From Chthoniobacter flavus Ellin428 (GTDB lineage: Bacteria > Verrucomicrobiota > Verrucomicrobiia > Chthoniobacterales > Chthoniobacteraceae): 64,000 nt of DNA. Position numbers and translations under genes: made by a program. The stretch spans positions 124,001 to 188,000 of the forward strand of contig NZ_ABVL01000012.1 in assembly GCF_000173075.1 (NCBI RefSeq), given 5' to 3'. Below are positions 9,188 through 16,498 of the stretch, in pieces (within the stretch, counting starts at the first letter, position 1; the number at the start of each line of letters is the position of its first letter). Under the pieces are notes generated by a model. That model searched no databases. It was not told the DNA's origin and worked only from the letters and a program-made list of their open reading frames with translations.

Positions 9188-9633
9188 TCATTGGTTGTGA
9201 GTGTGATGGTAAAGCCAGGGAACTCCTGAGCGAGCGCCGAACGCAGAGCACGAGCCACAGAAGCCTGTGATGAGCGAGCGCGAATCGCGATGAATGCAGC
9301 ACGACTGTCGAAGTAGCGCACAAAGCAATCGAGTGGTGGTGAATCATCGATGACGAGCTTGTAGTGCTCGGCGCTGTCAGGGAAACCGACGGCGAAGTCA
9401 ATGTGGGAATCGCGAGTCGAAGCGCGTCGCTGTGGACGAAGCGTCCAAGGAAACGGAATCTGGTCGCCGGAACAAGATGCTACCTCTACTGCATGAAAGT
9501 CTGCGCGGCGGAAAGCTGTTGCAAAACGGGACTGAAAGGAGGCGTAGTCGATGCTCGTGTCTGGCTGGAAAAAGTAAGCCGCTGCGAGACCAAGGATCGA
9601 CACGGCAAGGAGGATGATAACTGTTCGTTTCAC
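9181..9633 (-). CDS. Cassette-borne exported protein, function unknown
   Basis: 150 residues from a GTG at 9633. A hydrophobic N-terminal segment (VIILLAVSILGLAAAYFF) looks like a signal anchor; the rest is a soluble domain without motifs I recognise. The stop TAA lies in the attC right end, as expected for a cassette gene. The 5' attC arm just upstream is truncated. Confidence 0.65.
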   Translation of the reverse strand: MKRTVIILLAVSILGLAAAYFFQPDTSIDYASFQSRFATAFRRADFHAVEVASCSGDQIPFPWTLRPQRRASTRDSHIDFAVGFPDSAEHYKLVIDDSPPLDCFVRYFDSRAAFIAIRARSSQASVARALRSALAQEFPGFTITLTTNDG

Positions 9634-9642
9634 AGGACGTGT

Positions 9643-9664
9643 GTTCCCTGCAGCGGGTTAGGCG
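9643..9664 (-). repeat. Truncated attC-like half-site
   Basis: Only the right arm CTGCAGCGGGTTAGGCGAC remains; the GCCTAAC arm and the hairpin are missing. Confidence 0.5.
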
Positions 9665-10095
9665 ACTTGTTCATTGTCGAATGTGATGTGCTCCGGAAGG
9701 GCACCAGCCTGAAGGGCCGCGCTAAAGAAAACCCCGCGATGGTAATGGCGGAAGAAGCCCCGCAGCGAATCGCTGACGATCAAACGGACACGTGGGCGGC
9801 GGCGCGGAATGAAGCGGCGGCTTCGGAAGAGGCTGCTGCGACCCACCAGGAAAAATCCCTGGCGGAGAAAGACACTTAGCAGAATGGAATAGTCAAGAGG
9901 GTGAAGCGGTTCCTGAAAGAGGTCTACCCGGACCGACGGTCCCGATATCGGTGGGTCACCAACACCGAGGACGATTGCGGCGGGAGAATCGGAATCGAGA
10001 TAGAGGCGTGGGGGCAAGCGACACGACCGGGAACCCTTCGTGAAAATGACGAGGTCGGAAGATATACGGACAGAGATTGTCGGCCAAAAACTCAT
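9658..10095 (-). CDS. Possible cassette protein, Arg-rich, function unknown
   Basis: 145-codon frame ending exactly in the attC arm GGGTTAGGC, the normal stop position in this array, with an attC-like site (10120-10152) just before its start. The middle is very rich in Arg and Phe (SLFRSRRFIPRRRPRV). An overlapping frame from an upstream GTG is also open, so the true start or frame is uncertain. Confidence 0.4.
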   Translation of the reverse strand: MSFWPTISVRISSDLVIFTKGSRSCRLPPRLYLDSDSPAAIVLGVGDPPISGPSVRVDLFQEPLHPLDYSILLSVFLRQGFFLVGRSSLFRSRRFIPRRRPRVRLIVSDSLRGFFRHYHRGVFFSAALQAGALPEHITFDNEQVA

Positions 10096-10119
10096 GCTTC
10101 ACGGGAGACGTGCTCGGTC

Positions 10120-10152
10120 GCCCAACCATTGCGGCAGCGCATGGCTGGGCGT
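10120..10152 (-). repeat. Short attC-like site
   Basis: GCCCAACCATTGCGG followed by CGCATGGCTGGGCGTT; about 33 bases, near-palindromic at its ends. Confidence 0.55.
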
Positions 10153-10157
10153 TTTGG

Positions 10158-10427
10158 TTATTGAGGCAGATCGTGCTGTCCTGGCGGTGGTAAAGAGGGG
10201 CGCGGCAATTTGCGGGCAAAGAAGTAGATGACCGAGCCGAGTGGCGCGAAGAGAATGATCAGAATCCAAATTAGCTTGGTGTTGCCCTCGTTTGATTCGT
10301 GACGGGTGCAATCGACAATCATCCAAATCGGAAAGCCCATCAGGAGGAAAATGAGCAGGACGATGATCAGGTCGGGACCGGCGAGATTGAAAAGACTCGC
10401 TAGGAATATTACAGATGAAAGCGTCAT
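10158..10427 (-). CDS. Small membrane protein with PLDc_N-like region
   Basis: 89 residues with two membrane helices. The second half (NTKLIWILIILFAPLGSVIYFFAR) matches the phospholipase D-nuclease N-terminal-like domain found in many short membrane proteins. I chose ATG 10427; a start at 10463 would overlap the gene upstream. No attC site separates it from the VOC-family gene, so the two may have travelled together. Confidence 0.65.
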   Translation of the reverse strand: MTLSSVIFLASLFNLAGPDLIIVLLIFLLMGFPIWMIVDCTRHESNEGNTKLIWILIILFAPLGSVIYFFARKLPRPSLPPPGQHDLPQ

Positions 10428-10452
10428 GAAGGGGGAGCTTGGTTCCGATCGT

Positions 10453-10929
10453 CTATGCGCCATCGGCGGCGCGTTCCACCTCGGCGATGTCGATCTTGAT
10501 CATCTTCACCATCGCTTCCATGGCGCGGCGAGCGCGGGCCGGGTCGGGGTCTTTGAGAAGCTCCAGCATACGGGTCGGCGTGATTTGCCAGAAGACGCCC
10601 CAGCGATCCTTGAGCCAGCCGCAGGCGACCTCCGAGCCGCCATTCGCGGTCAGCGCCGCCCAGAGCCGGTCCGTCTCGGCTTGATCCGCGCAGGCGATGA
10701 GGAAGGAGACCGCCTCGGTGAAGGTGAAGCCCGGCGTGTTCAGCGCGATGTACGGGCGGCCGGCAAGCGTGAACTCGACGAGGAGCACCGTGCCGGCGGC
10801 GCCACCGGGCGTGTCCATCGGCGAGCGGGTCACACGGTCGATGTGCGAGTCCGGGAGCAGGGAGACATAGAAGCGGGCGGCCTCCTCGGCTTGTCCGTCG
10901 AATGATAAGAAGGGGGTGACTTTTTCCAT
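10453..10929 (-). CDS. VOC family protein (PhnB / 3-demethylubiquinone methyltransferase-like fold)
   Basis: 158 residues of the metal-dependent glyoxalase-like superfamily. Typical are VTPFLSFDGQAEEAARFYVS at the start, ALNTPGFTFTEAVSFLI in the middle, and GWLKDRWGVFWQITP before a C-terminal extension (MEAMVKMIKIDIAEVERA). The family is common near ECF sigma genes, but its reaction is mostly undefined. Unlike neighbouring cassettes it has no attC site at its 3' end, so it may be an insertion into the array. Confidence 0.88.
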   Translation of the reverse strand: MEKVTPFLSFDGQAEEAARFYVSLLPDSHIDRVTRSPMDTPGGAAGTVLLVEFTLAGRPYIALNTPGFTFTEAVSFLIACADQAETDRLWAALTANGGSEVACGWLKDRWGVFWQITPTRMLELLKDPDPARARRAMEAMVKMIKIDIAEVERAADGA

Positions 10930-11200
10930 GGGTGGGTCCGTTTTTTTTTACCTCGTGACGAAAGTACCGCTTTCGTAACCCAGGCTGGCTTCCTGGGCAA
11001 CTCTGTTGCGAGGCCGGTGGGCGATTGCTTCTCTGGGGCGAGCACCTCCTTGGAGATGGTGGTCGGGTCGCCTCACCCGAGTCGCCGGCGACAGTATTTC
11101 TCGGGGTGCACTGGCGAGTGTCTGTTCGAGGCAGACCATGTCTTCGCCCGGTTTGAGGGCGTCGAACACCACGGCTTCATGCTTGATGTTCTCTTTGCCG
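10930..11200. other. Spacer with repeat and possible gene remnant
   Basis: Contains the three-hairpin repeat at 10951-11013. Then, on the minus strand, comes a stretch that reads as plausible protein (SELLRAYGKENIKHEAVVFD, continuing to about 11110) without a start and fading into non-coding sequence. I cannot assign this fragment to a family. Confidence 0.35.
10951..11013. repeat. Three-hairpin dispersed repeat, copy 1
   Basis: Three successive small stems: CGAAAGTACCGCTTTCG, CCCAGGCTGGCTTCCTGGG and GCAACTCTGTTGC. A second copy with compensated changes lies at 30549-30612. Confidence 0.6.
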
Positions 11201-11236
11201 TAGGCCCTGAGCAGCTCGCTGCAGTAGTTGGTTAAG
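11201..11236 (-). repeat. Degenerate attC-like site, GGAGCAGTTCGC family
   Basis: TAGGCCCTGAGCAGCTCGCTG followed by GGTTAAG; the left core is poor. The stop codon of the HNH gene lies in the right arm. Confidence 0.45.
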
Positions 11237-11870
11237 AGCCGGTGATTTCGGAATGGGCGTCACGATGAAGTGCATTGTGGTAAGCGACATTCGATGGGGA
11301 GATACGGTGTTTGAGGTGTTTGAGTGCCTCAGGTTGGATTGGAATCGCCGCGTAATCGAGGAGCACGTGGCAGTTGGGACAGACGCAAAGCAAGTTGTCG
11401 CGCGTGTCGCTGCCGTCATGCGGACGCCCAAGAGGCCTGATGTGATGGGCCTCGCTGTAGAGGCGGTCGCAAACGACGAGCTGCGTGCCGCATAGCTGGC
11501 AGATGTGGTCGTAAAGCAGTTTGAGCTCACTACTAATGGCCGTGTCGCGTATGATGCGCGAGATGCGCTGAAGAACACGATCAGGCTGGGAAGGTTGACT
11601 GATGTCATTGGCGGCCCGGGCGTCGCAGCGAACGTAACCGGGAATTTGGCGGATGCCGCCACGGCAGCCGACATCTTGACTGATACGGAGCTGCGGGCAG
11701 TCGCGGAATGCGCGCTCGGTTGCGAACAAGACGTACCCCTCTGAGTCGGAAAGTGCGCCTGGAAATGAAGTGAGCTGGTGATACCAAGTGCCATTATGGC
11801 TATATAGAACATGCTTGGCGGGAACGCCCCACAGCTCTTTCAGGAACTTACCAGTGATTTGCTTTGGCAT
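11232..11870 (-). CDS. HNH endonuclease domain protein (cassette)
   Basis: 212 residues with a C-terminal HNH nuclease of the restriction-type layout: CQLCG, then YSEAHHIRPLG, then DTRDNLLCVCPNCHVLLDYA, giving the zinc Cys pairs and the catalytic His pair. The N-terminal 120 residues (ending QPDRVLQRISRIIRD) resemble a SAD/SRA-like reader only loosely, and I do not claim that. It overlaps the end of a 54-codon frame upstream by 23 bases. It could act in restriction of invading DNA or be a selfish nuclease. Confidence 0.8.
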   Translation of the reverse strand: MPKQITGKFLKELWGVPAKHVLYSHNGTWYHQLTSFPGALSDSEGYVLFATERAFRDCPQLRISQDVGCRGGIRQIPGYVRCDARAANDISQPSQPDRVLQRISRIIRDTAISSELKLLYDHICQLCGTQLVVCDRLYSEAHHIRPLGRPHDGSDTRDNLLCVCPNCHVLLDYAAIPIQPEALKHLKHRISPSNVAYHNALHRDAHSEITGS

Positions 11871-12012
11871 AAGAACGCCCGAAGCGGTCCGTGACGCTGA
11901 TGCCTGACGGGAGCGACCAGAAGACCGCGAATAACGTCAGAGCGTGCGCATGGTACTTGATCGTCATGCGCCCGACTCCAACCTTCTCAAGTGTCTTGTT
12001 TGGCTTCTTCAT
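11848..12012 (-). CDS. Small cassette protein with one hydrophobic segment
   Basis: 54 residues from ATG 12012 to a stop inside the HNH gene. It has a basic start, then HAHALTLFAVFWSLPSG as a possible membrane segment. Its ATG overlaps the stop (ATGA) of the HNH gene upstream, and it overlaps the start of the HNH gene downstream by 23 bases. It may be a leader for translational coupling, or the displaced N-terminus of the downstream gene. Confidence 0.4.
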   Translation of the reverse strand: MKKPNKTLEKVGVGRMTIKYHAHALTLFAVFWSLPSGISVTDRFGRSYAKANHW

Positions 12013-12389
12013 TTCGGGGCGCGGGCAGAATCGCAACGCTCTGAAATTCCAGTTCCTGAGGACGCGCTATTGCGTGCCGCAGCGAGCGCGTCCTTAACGA
12101 TTTGTGCCACGGTGTTTTCATTCACGCCTCGTTCTACGCAATAAGTTGACTGGAGCCAAACGGCAAGGGGCTTTTGTCCCTTGCTGGAATTACAAGCGGA
12201 GCAACAGAGCGCGATGTTTTCGCGCGTAATAATGCGGGCGTCGTTAATGATGTGCTCCCAGGTTGCCGCCGCGCCACGAGGGCTTCCCCGAGGCACTCTT
12301 GACAGCATTTCGACGCCACAATACACGCAGGTTTTGTCTCTGGCCCGCACTTCGTTCTCAAGCCATTCGGGGATATTCCAGATATTCAC
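12009..12389 (-). CDS. HNH endonuclease (cassette)
   Basis: 126 residues from a GTG at 12389 (VNIWNIPEWLE). It is a compact HNH nuclease: KTCVYCGVEM, then ATWEHIINDARIITRENIALC with the catalytic His, then CSACNSSKG. The last 25 codons run through the attC site 12033-12074. The start at 12389 fits the end of the site at 12403-12447. It is the second HNH gene in adjacent cassettes. Confidence 0.82.
   Translation of the reverse strand: MNIWNIPEWLENEVRARDKTCVYCGVEMLSRVPRGSPRGAAATWEHIINDARIITRENIALCCSACNSSKGQKPLAVWLQSTYCVERGVNENTVAQIVKDALAAARNSASSGTGISERCDSARAPK
12033..12074 (-). repeat. attC-like site, AATTCCAGTTC family
   Basis: GCAACGC on the left, AAATTCCAGTTCCTGAGG in the middle and GCTATTGCG on the right. 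Related sites at about 16950, 17890 and 20785 share the middle motif. Confidence 0.6.
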
Positions 12390-12402
12390 TGTGTTGGAAG
12401 TC

Positions 12403-12447
12403 GCCGAACGCCCCAAACCCGCCACGGCGGGTCGCAGCGTTGGGCGT
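12403..12447 (-). repeat. attC-like site, short CGGCGGG-hairpin form
   Basis: GCCGAACGCC, then CCCGCCACGGCGGG, then GTTGGGCGTTG; the long terminal region of the family is deleted. Confidence 0.7.
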
Positions 12448-12455
12448 TGAGGTGA

Positions 12456-12803
12456 CTATGATAGATACGACGCAATGAGACCGCCGGCCGCCAGGATGAG
12501 AAACAGTGCGATGATAACAATGAAGGTGCCGAAGATGCCCCTCTGCCATCCCTTGAGTTCGTCCCAGCGTCGAGCAAACTCCAGGAAGGAAACGCCCGTG
12601 AGAAACTCGATGAGGCCGGAAAGAGCATATGCGCCGGGCAAGGCAAATGGAATCATGCCGGTCGGAGTCAGTTGATGGTGGAAGTATGGGAGGAGAAAAA
12701 CAGGAATGGTAAGGCCGACGGCAAATACAGCGAGACCAATGACAAAGTGGAACAAGCCTTTGCGGCGAACAGATGTTCGGCCGTGTGTTTCAGGAGTATT
12801 CAT
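12456..12803 (-). CDS. Cassette-borne membrane protein
   Basis: 115 residues with three to four membrane helices (FHFVIGLAVFAVGLTIPVFL, MIPFALPGAYALSGLIEFL, GIFGTFIVIIALFLILAAGG). There is no catalytic motif and I recognise no family. The stop lies nine bases after an attC right end. Confidence 0.65.
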   Translation of the reverse strand: MNTPETHGRTSVRRKGLFHFVIGLAVFAVGLTIPVFLLPYFHHQLTPTGMIPFALPGAYALSGLIEFLTGVSFLEFARRWDELKGWQRGIFGTFIVIIALFLILAAGGLIASYLS

Positions 12804-12819
12804 TTAAGGAGGTGGATAG

Positions 12820-12932
12820 CTACGCCGGACGAAAAGAAAATCAGCGACACGCGAAGCTGGTTCCCTCTCCTTCGATAAACTCAGAACCTTGATCACGCTT
12901 GGAGGGACGAAGCGGCAGCGCTTGGTTTCCGG
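12820..12932 (-). repeat. Degenerate attC region with embedded palindromic repeat
   Basis: Only the right arm GCAGCGCTTGG is recognisable. A CCTTCGATAAACTCAGAACC palindromic half of the same kind as at 16443-16482 is inserted. Confidence 0.4.
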
Positions 12933-12934
12933 GT

Positions 12935-13330
12935 TCATTGTTTGAAGTTCTCGACAAAGGAGGGCTCGTCGTGAAGCTGAATGCGGATGCGCTGCCCTCG
13001 AATGGTCAATGCCTCGCTGGTGCCTAGAACGATGGAAAGTTCGATGACGTCCGCGAACGTGCCGCTGGCTGGAATGACGTTGCTGTGGTGTTCGGTGCCG
13101 ATACGGAGAAAACCGTCGGAGATGGTTGCTGGCAGCAATTTCGGCATGGAAGTAAGCGACGCGGAGCTGATGGTGAGCGTAGCCGGCTGCAACCAACCAG
13201 AACCAGAGTCAACGCCAGGCCTGCCAACGGTGCGATGAATGTAGGCCGGAGACAACAAGACGATCGCCTCGCCGTTGCTGCAAGTGATGGCGACTAACTC
13301 GGAATCGTGAAGCTCGATGCCTTCGTTCAC
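12935..13330 (-). CDS. Cassette protein of unknown function
   Basis: 131 residues, soluble, mostly beta by composition, starting MNEGIELHDSELVAITCSNG. The opening ELHDSEL pattern and the spaced Ile/Val strands recall small conserved cassette proteins, but I cannot name a family. The stop is next to the attC remnant at 12915-12932. Confidence 0.65.
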   Translation of the reverse strand: MNEGIELHDSELVAITCSNGEAIVLLSPAYIHRTVGRPGVDSGSGWLQPATLTISSASLTSMPKLLPATISDGFLRIGTEHHSNVIPASGTFADVIELSIVLGTSEALTIRGQRIRIQLHDEPSFVENFKQ

Positions 13331-13347
13331 CGGGTGCGTGGGGAATC

Positions 13348-13437
13348 ACCAACGCCCCAAATTCCGTCATGGCGTGTTCGCTGCGGCACATGGTCAGGCC
13401 GTCCCGGAGCAGTTCGCCGCAGCGCTTGGATAGACGC
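13348..13437 (-). repeat. Two attC-like sites in direct succession, no gene between
   Basis: The first site (13348-13400) goes from ACCAACGCCCC to GGTCAGGCC. The second (13397-13437) uses GGCCGTCCCGGAGCAGTTCGC and ends TTGGATAGACG. They belong to different families, so two recombination events, or the loss of a gene, produced an empty cassette. Confidence 0.6.
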
Positions 13438-13451
13438 TGGTTGATTCAGAT

Positions 13452-13658
13452 TCATCGTGTCGTGCTCATGATACCCGCCCTGCTATTAGTCTCAACGAGT
13501 AAAACGCCACTCGTCGAACGCACTTCACAGTCGCCGCGGTTGTTCTTGAAGAACACGAATGACGCCTTGGTGTTGGGAATGGAAATGGTGTATTCCTGCG
13601 GGCAGGCTGCGTCTTTCCTCTCGAGTTTGGGAACGAGAGAAACCGGAATGTGGCTCAT
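13452..13658 (-). CDS. Small cassette protein, second gene of a two-gene cassette
   Basis: 68 residues (MSHIPVSLVPKLERKDAA). There are no motifs I recognise. Its ATG overlaps the TGA of the exported-protein gene upstream (ATGA), so the two are translationally coupled and form one cassette. Confidence 0.55.
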   Translation of the reverse strand: MSHIPVSLVPKLERKDAACPQEYTISIPNTKASFVFFKNNRGDCEVRSTSGVLLVETNSRAGIMSTTR

Positions 13659-14223
13659 TGGGCGTCCTTCAGCGTGGCGGAGAGGATGACGGAATAATGA
13701 AGCTGGCCGTCATCGTGTTTTATGCCGCGCACGGTGAGGTTGATGATCAGATTGGAGTATTCCCACACGTCGGTGACGGTGCTCTGCGTCTTGACGTCCA
13801 CTGGCTTGACGGGAAATCCGAGGCTGGTTTTTTGCGGGCCAAACTTGCTGCAGGCGATATCCTGGAGCACCTCCCAATCCTGTTCACCGTCGTGTCGTAT
13901 TCCCCGGCGGCCGTGTTGTTGGTAACCACTTTTACGGTCCGGACCGGAAACTCGCTCAGTTGCAGCCCGACCATCGTCCGGGAGTATTTGGAGGTAAGAC
14001 GCGCGGGATACTTCGTTCCCTTGATGGCGAAATCACGCACCACTTCCCGGGCATCGGCCGGGGCATGACGCCGGTTTTGATCATCGATATCCTTGCGCAT
14101 CGAGGCGGTCGCGACTTCCAGACTGTCACCGAAATTCACATGGCCATAGGCCATTTGCCTGGGTGGTTCAGCGAAAGCGCAAAGGGCCGATAAGCAGAGA
14201 AGGGGGAGAACGTGGAATTTCAT
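13655..14223 (-). pseudogene. Exported cassette protein, frameshifted
   Basis: A signal peptide (MKFHVLPLLCLSALCAFA) starts a frame that runs to about 13905. The remainder (EQDWEVLQDIACSKFGPQK to the stop at 13655) continues in another frame. Adding one base at the CCCC run 13902-13905 would restore a protein of about 189 residues. A sequence error is as likely as a true mutation. No family is recognised. Confidence 0.6.
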
Positions 14224-14511
14224 GTCGGGTGGCGATGGTAGCAAATTCGTCAACCGCGATGTTCCCGCGGGTGGATGGCCGGGGCCATCCAGCGCGGACT
14301 GGCGGTGAGGAAACGGAGGATCCGATCGCAGGTGTGTGTTTCCAAAGCGAGAGAATCTGGCAAACGTGGTGGGCTGACTCCTATCCTCACGCCCCGCTTA
14401 CCTGACCATGTCGCGCGATTTTTTTTTAAAAAAAAGTGGTCGCGCTGTCGAATTGAGAGGATGCCGAACGACCAGAGGTGTAGAAACAATTCAACCCAAA
14501 GGAGAAATACC
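14224..14511. other. Spacer upstream of the YCII gene with an A/T palindrome
   Basis: Holds no attC core I can see. The palindrome at 14410-14447 pairs TCGCGCGA with TGGTCGCG around TTTTTTTTTAAAAAAAA; it could be a bidirectional terminator or an element end. A clear ribosome binding site AAAGGAG precedes the ATG at 14512. Confidence 0.45.
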
Positions 14512-14889
14512 ATGCAATTCATGATGCTGATGATTCCCGCTGTCTATCAGGACGGCAAAAAAGTAGAGCCGGGGTTTGCCCCCGATCCGAAAAAGATCGA
14601 AGAGATGGGCCGATTCAATGAGGAGCTGGGCAAGGTCTTGAAAATCCTTTCCATCAATGGGCTGCATCCGCAGAACACCGGCGCGCGCGTCGCTTTCGGC
14701 CCGGGCAAACCGAGCGTGACCGACGGCCCTTTCATTGAAACCAAGGAAGTGATCGGCGGCTATTGGCTGGTCGAGGCCGAATCGAAAGAAGAGGTCGTGA
14801 AATGGGCCGAACGCTGCCCGGCGGATCCGGGCGATGTGATTGAAATCCGCCGGGTTTTCGAGGCGGCCGACTTCGCGGTGAAAAGATGA
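14512..14889 (+). CDS. YCII-related (DGPF) domain protein
   Basis: 125 residues of the YCII/DGPF family: MQFMMLMIPAVYQDG at the start, VTDGPFIETKEVIGGYWLVE as signature, and a C-terminal GDVIEIRRVFEAADF. The family is often encoded next to ECF sigma factors; its chemistry is unclear. It is one of very few plus-strand genes inside the array. It has its own strong ribosome binding site and replaces the left half of an attC site, so it looks like an insertion. Confidence 0.9.
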   Translation: MQFMMLMIPAVYQDGKKVEPGFAPDPKKIEEMGRFNEELGKVLKILSINGLHPQNTGARVAFGPGKPSVTDGPFIETKEVIGGYWLVEAESKEEVVKWAERCPADPGDVIEIRRVFEAADFAVKR

Positions 14890-14895
14890 GCGGGG

Positions 14896-14907
14896 GGTTA
14901 GGCGTTA
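14896..14907 (-). repeat. attC-like half-site
   Basis: GGGTTAGGCGTT only; the left half is replaced by the YCII gene. Confidence 0.45.
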
Positions 14908-15407
14908 TGGAATTTGGATCTCCACGGGATATCACTCCATGTCTCTCTCGGTGATGTCGCGTGTGCGAACTCATAAATGAAACTGACCGACTCCTCGAAT
15001 GGTGCATCACTCTCCGGGTCTGACAACTGGATAATGCGGCAGTCGTAGAGGCCGGGCGACAGCGACAAGAGTTGCTCTCGCTCGTGCGCCTGCGGCAAGG
15101 TGACATCAGAGAACTGTGCCGCCATGGTGAGACTCTCGTAATTGGTGAGAAGCAAACGTCCCCGCGAAGCAGCGATGCTGCCGATGACCTCACGAAAGCC
15201 CGTCACCTTGGTCGGTTGCAGCGAAACGTCGACGCTCCAGAAGTGCTCCAGACCCGTGCCCCAAATGAGCAGGTGTTGCTCGCACATTTCTTGTTTGAAG
15301 TGCTCTTGAATCGTCTCCCGCGTCCAGTCGGTGTGAACGAAGCCTCGATAGGCGTCTGGGTCAATGATGGCGAGAAATCCTGAATCATCTGTAATCTCGA
15401 ATGGCAT
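14898..15407 (-). CDS. Cassette protein of unknown function
   Basis: 169 residues, acidic and soluble (MPFEITDDSGFLAIIDPDAY, LLIWGTGLEHFWSVDV, GLYDCRIIQLSDPES). The stop lies in the attC arm GGGTTAGGC. The pattern of spaced Trp and acidic residues recalls immunity-type cassette proteins, but I cannot assign it. Confidence 0.65.
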   Translation of the reverse strand: MPFEITDDSGFLAIIDPDAYRGFVHTDWTRETIQEHFKQEMCEQHLLIWGTGLEHFWSVDVSLQPTKVTGFREVIGSIAASRGRLLLTNYESLTMAAQFSDVTLPQAHEREQLLSLSPGLYDCRIIQLSDPESDAPFEESVSFIYEFAHATSPRETWSDIPWRSKFHNA

Positions 15408-15420
15408 AGGGATAGCGAAA

Positions 15421-15450
15421 GCCGCTGAAGCTCACTTCGCTGTCTGACGC
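15421..15450 (-). repeat. Short attC-like site
   Basis: GCCGCTGAAGCTCACTTCGC followed by TGTCTGACGC; reduced form of the GGAGCAGTTCGC family. Confidence 0.4.
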
Positions 15451-15776
15451 CCGGCGAATACGGCGGCGAGCAAGAGCGCATAGATGAGTGCCTGCAGCAC
15501 CGATCCAACGATGGCGAACGCGCTAAACGCCCACATCCGGGCTTCCCGTTCTCCGCTCTGAAACACCCAATGCTGAAGCAGCGTCTGCCCGATCGGCATG
15601 ACAAAGCAAAGGATGAACGCGAGACCGAAAGCCAGAAGGGCCCACAGCGAACCCGGGGAGGCCAGCTTCCAGTTGATGATGATGACAACGCCGGCCACAA
15701 GACAGACAAGGAGTGTCGGCACGTGAACCGCGAAGAGGGAGAGAAATATCTTAAGCTGCTCTGGTGTGCTGTTCAT
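15432..15776 (-). CDS. Cassette-borne membrane protein
   Basis: 114 residues with three membrane helices (VPTLLVCLVAGVVIIINW, LWALLAFGLAFILCFVMPIG, SAFAIVGSVLQALIYALLLA). I chose ATG 15776 (MNSTPEQ) over 15797 because the latter lies in attC-like sequence. No family is recognised. Confidence 0.65.
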   Translation of the reverse strand: MNSTPEQLKIFLSLFAVHVPTLLVCLVAGVVIIINWKLASPGSLWALLAFGLAFILCFVMPIGQTLLQHWVFQSGEREARMWAFSAFAIVGSVLQALIYALLLAAVFAGRQTAK

Positions 15777-15788
15777 AAAAGGGATGCG

Positions 15789-15899
15789 GCTTCGCATGGA
15801 TCAGGCGTTGCGGACGGGCTTCGGCAGGGGTAGTTCGTCTCTGTTCACAGGAAACCTGTGGCGCCGCCGAACGCGCCAGCGGCGCATGGATGGCTTTGG
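15789..15899 (-). repeat. Two attC-like sites around a gene-free 50 bases
   Basis: A right arm CGCATGGATCAGGCGTTG at 15793-15810, then a complete short site 15866-15899 (GCCGAACGCGCCAGC, GGCGCATGGATGGC). The stretch between has no frame of note. Confidence 0.5.
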
Positions 15900-15903
15900 A
15901 TAT

Positions 15904-16392
15904 TCATTGGAGTGTCCTCCTGGTCAGGCCTGTCGGATCTATCACAATGGCTCGCAGAACGCGAGATTTCCCTGGGTCATGCTGGTGGCCTTCCGTTCCA
16001 TCGGAAAGCTGAACCAATAAAGTGTAGGGACTGCCGGAATTGGGTTGGAGAGAATATGGGAGATAGATGTCCCAACAGTAGTAATAGAACGAAGATCGGT
16101 AACCGAGGGCACTTGCCTTGGGTGATAATGAATCGTCGAAAGCTAACTGAAACGGCCCCCCGCAAAGCTCTTTTAACTCGGTCTCACGTTGGGCCAGATA
16201 AGCGTCTGCGACCGCTTTTGTTTTTGCGCGGAGCGCTTCGACGTCCGGGTAGCTGCCGGCCGCCAAATCAGAGTTTGTCAGGCCGAGATCGTGGGCAGCG
16301 CCGCGCGTCTGGAGGGCGTACGCAGCGATACCCAATGCGACGGCGGCGAGGCTGCCGAATCCGATCCAGAACCGTCTTCGTTTTGTCTTCAT
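15904..16392 (-). CDS. Exported cassette protein of unknown function
   Basis: 162 residues. An Arg-rich start plus FWIGFGSLAAVALGIAAYAL forms a signal anchor; the remaining 135 residues are soluble with an aromatic patch (SSFYYYCWDIYLPY). The stop is next to the attC right arm. Confidence 0.65.
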   Translation of the reverse strand: MKTKRRRFWIGFGSLAAVALGIAAYALQTRGAAHDLGLTNSDLAAGSYPDVEALRAKTKAVADAYLAQRETELKELCGGPFQLAFDDSLSPKASALGYRSSFYYYCWDIYLPYSLQPNSGSPYTLLVQLSDGTEGHQHDPGKSRVLRAIVIDPTGLTRRTLQ

Positions 16393-16400
16393 CGACCTGG

Positions 16401-16498
16401 GCCTGACGCCGCCAATCCGGCCGTGCTCGGAGCAGTTCGCTGTCCTTCGATGAACTCAGGACCTTGAGCCCGTCGAAACGGCTGCACTGGGTTAGGTC
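16401..16498 (-). repeat. attC-like site with embedded palindromic repeat
   Basis: GCCTGACGCC, then CGGAGCAGTTCGC, then a GTCCTTCGATGAACTCAGGA ... GTCGAAACGG palindrome (16443-16482), then CACTGGGTTAGG. The insert sits at the tip of the predicted hairpin. Confidence 0.65.
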
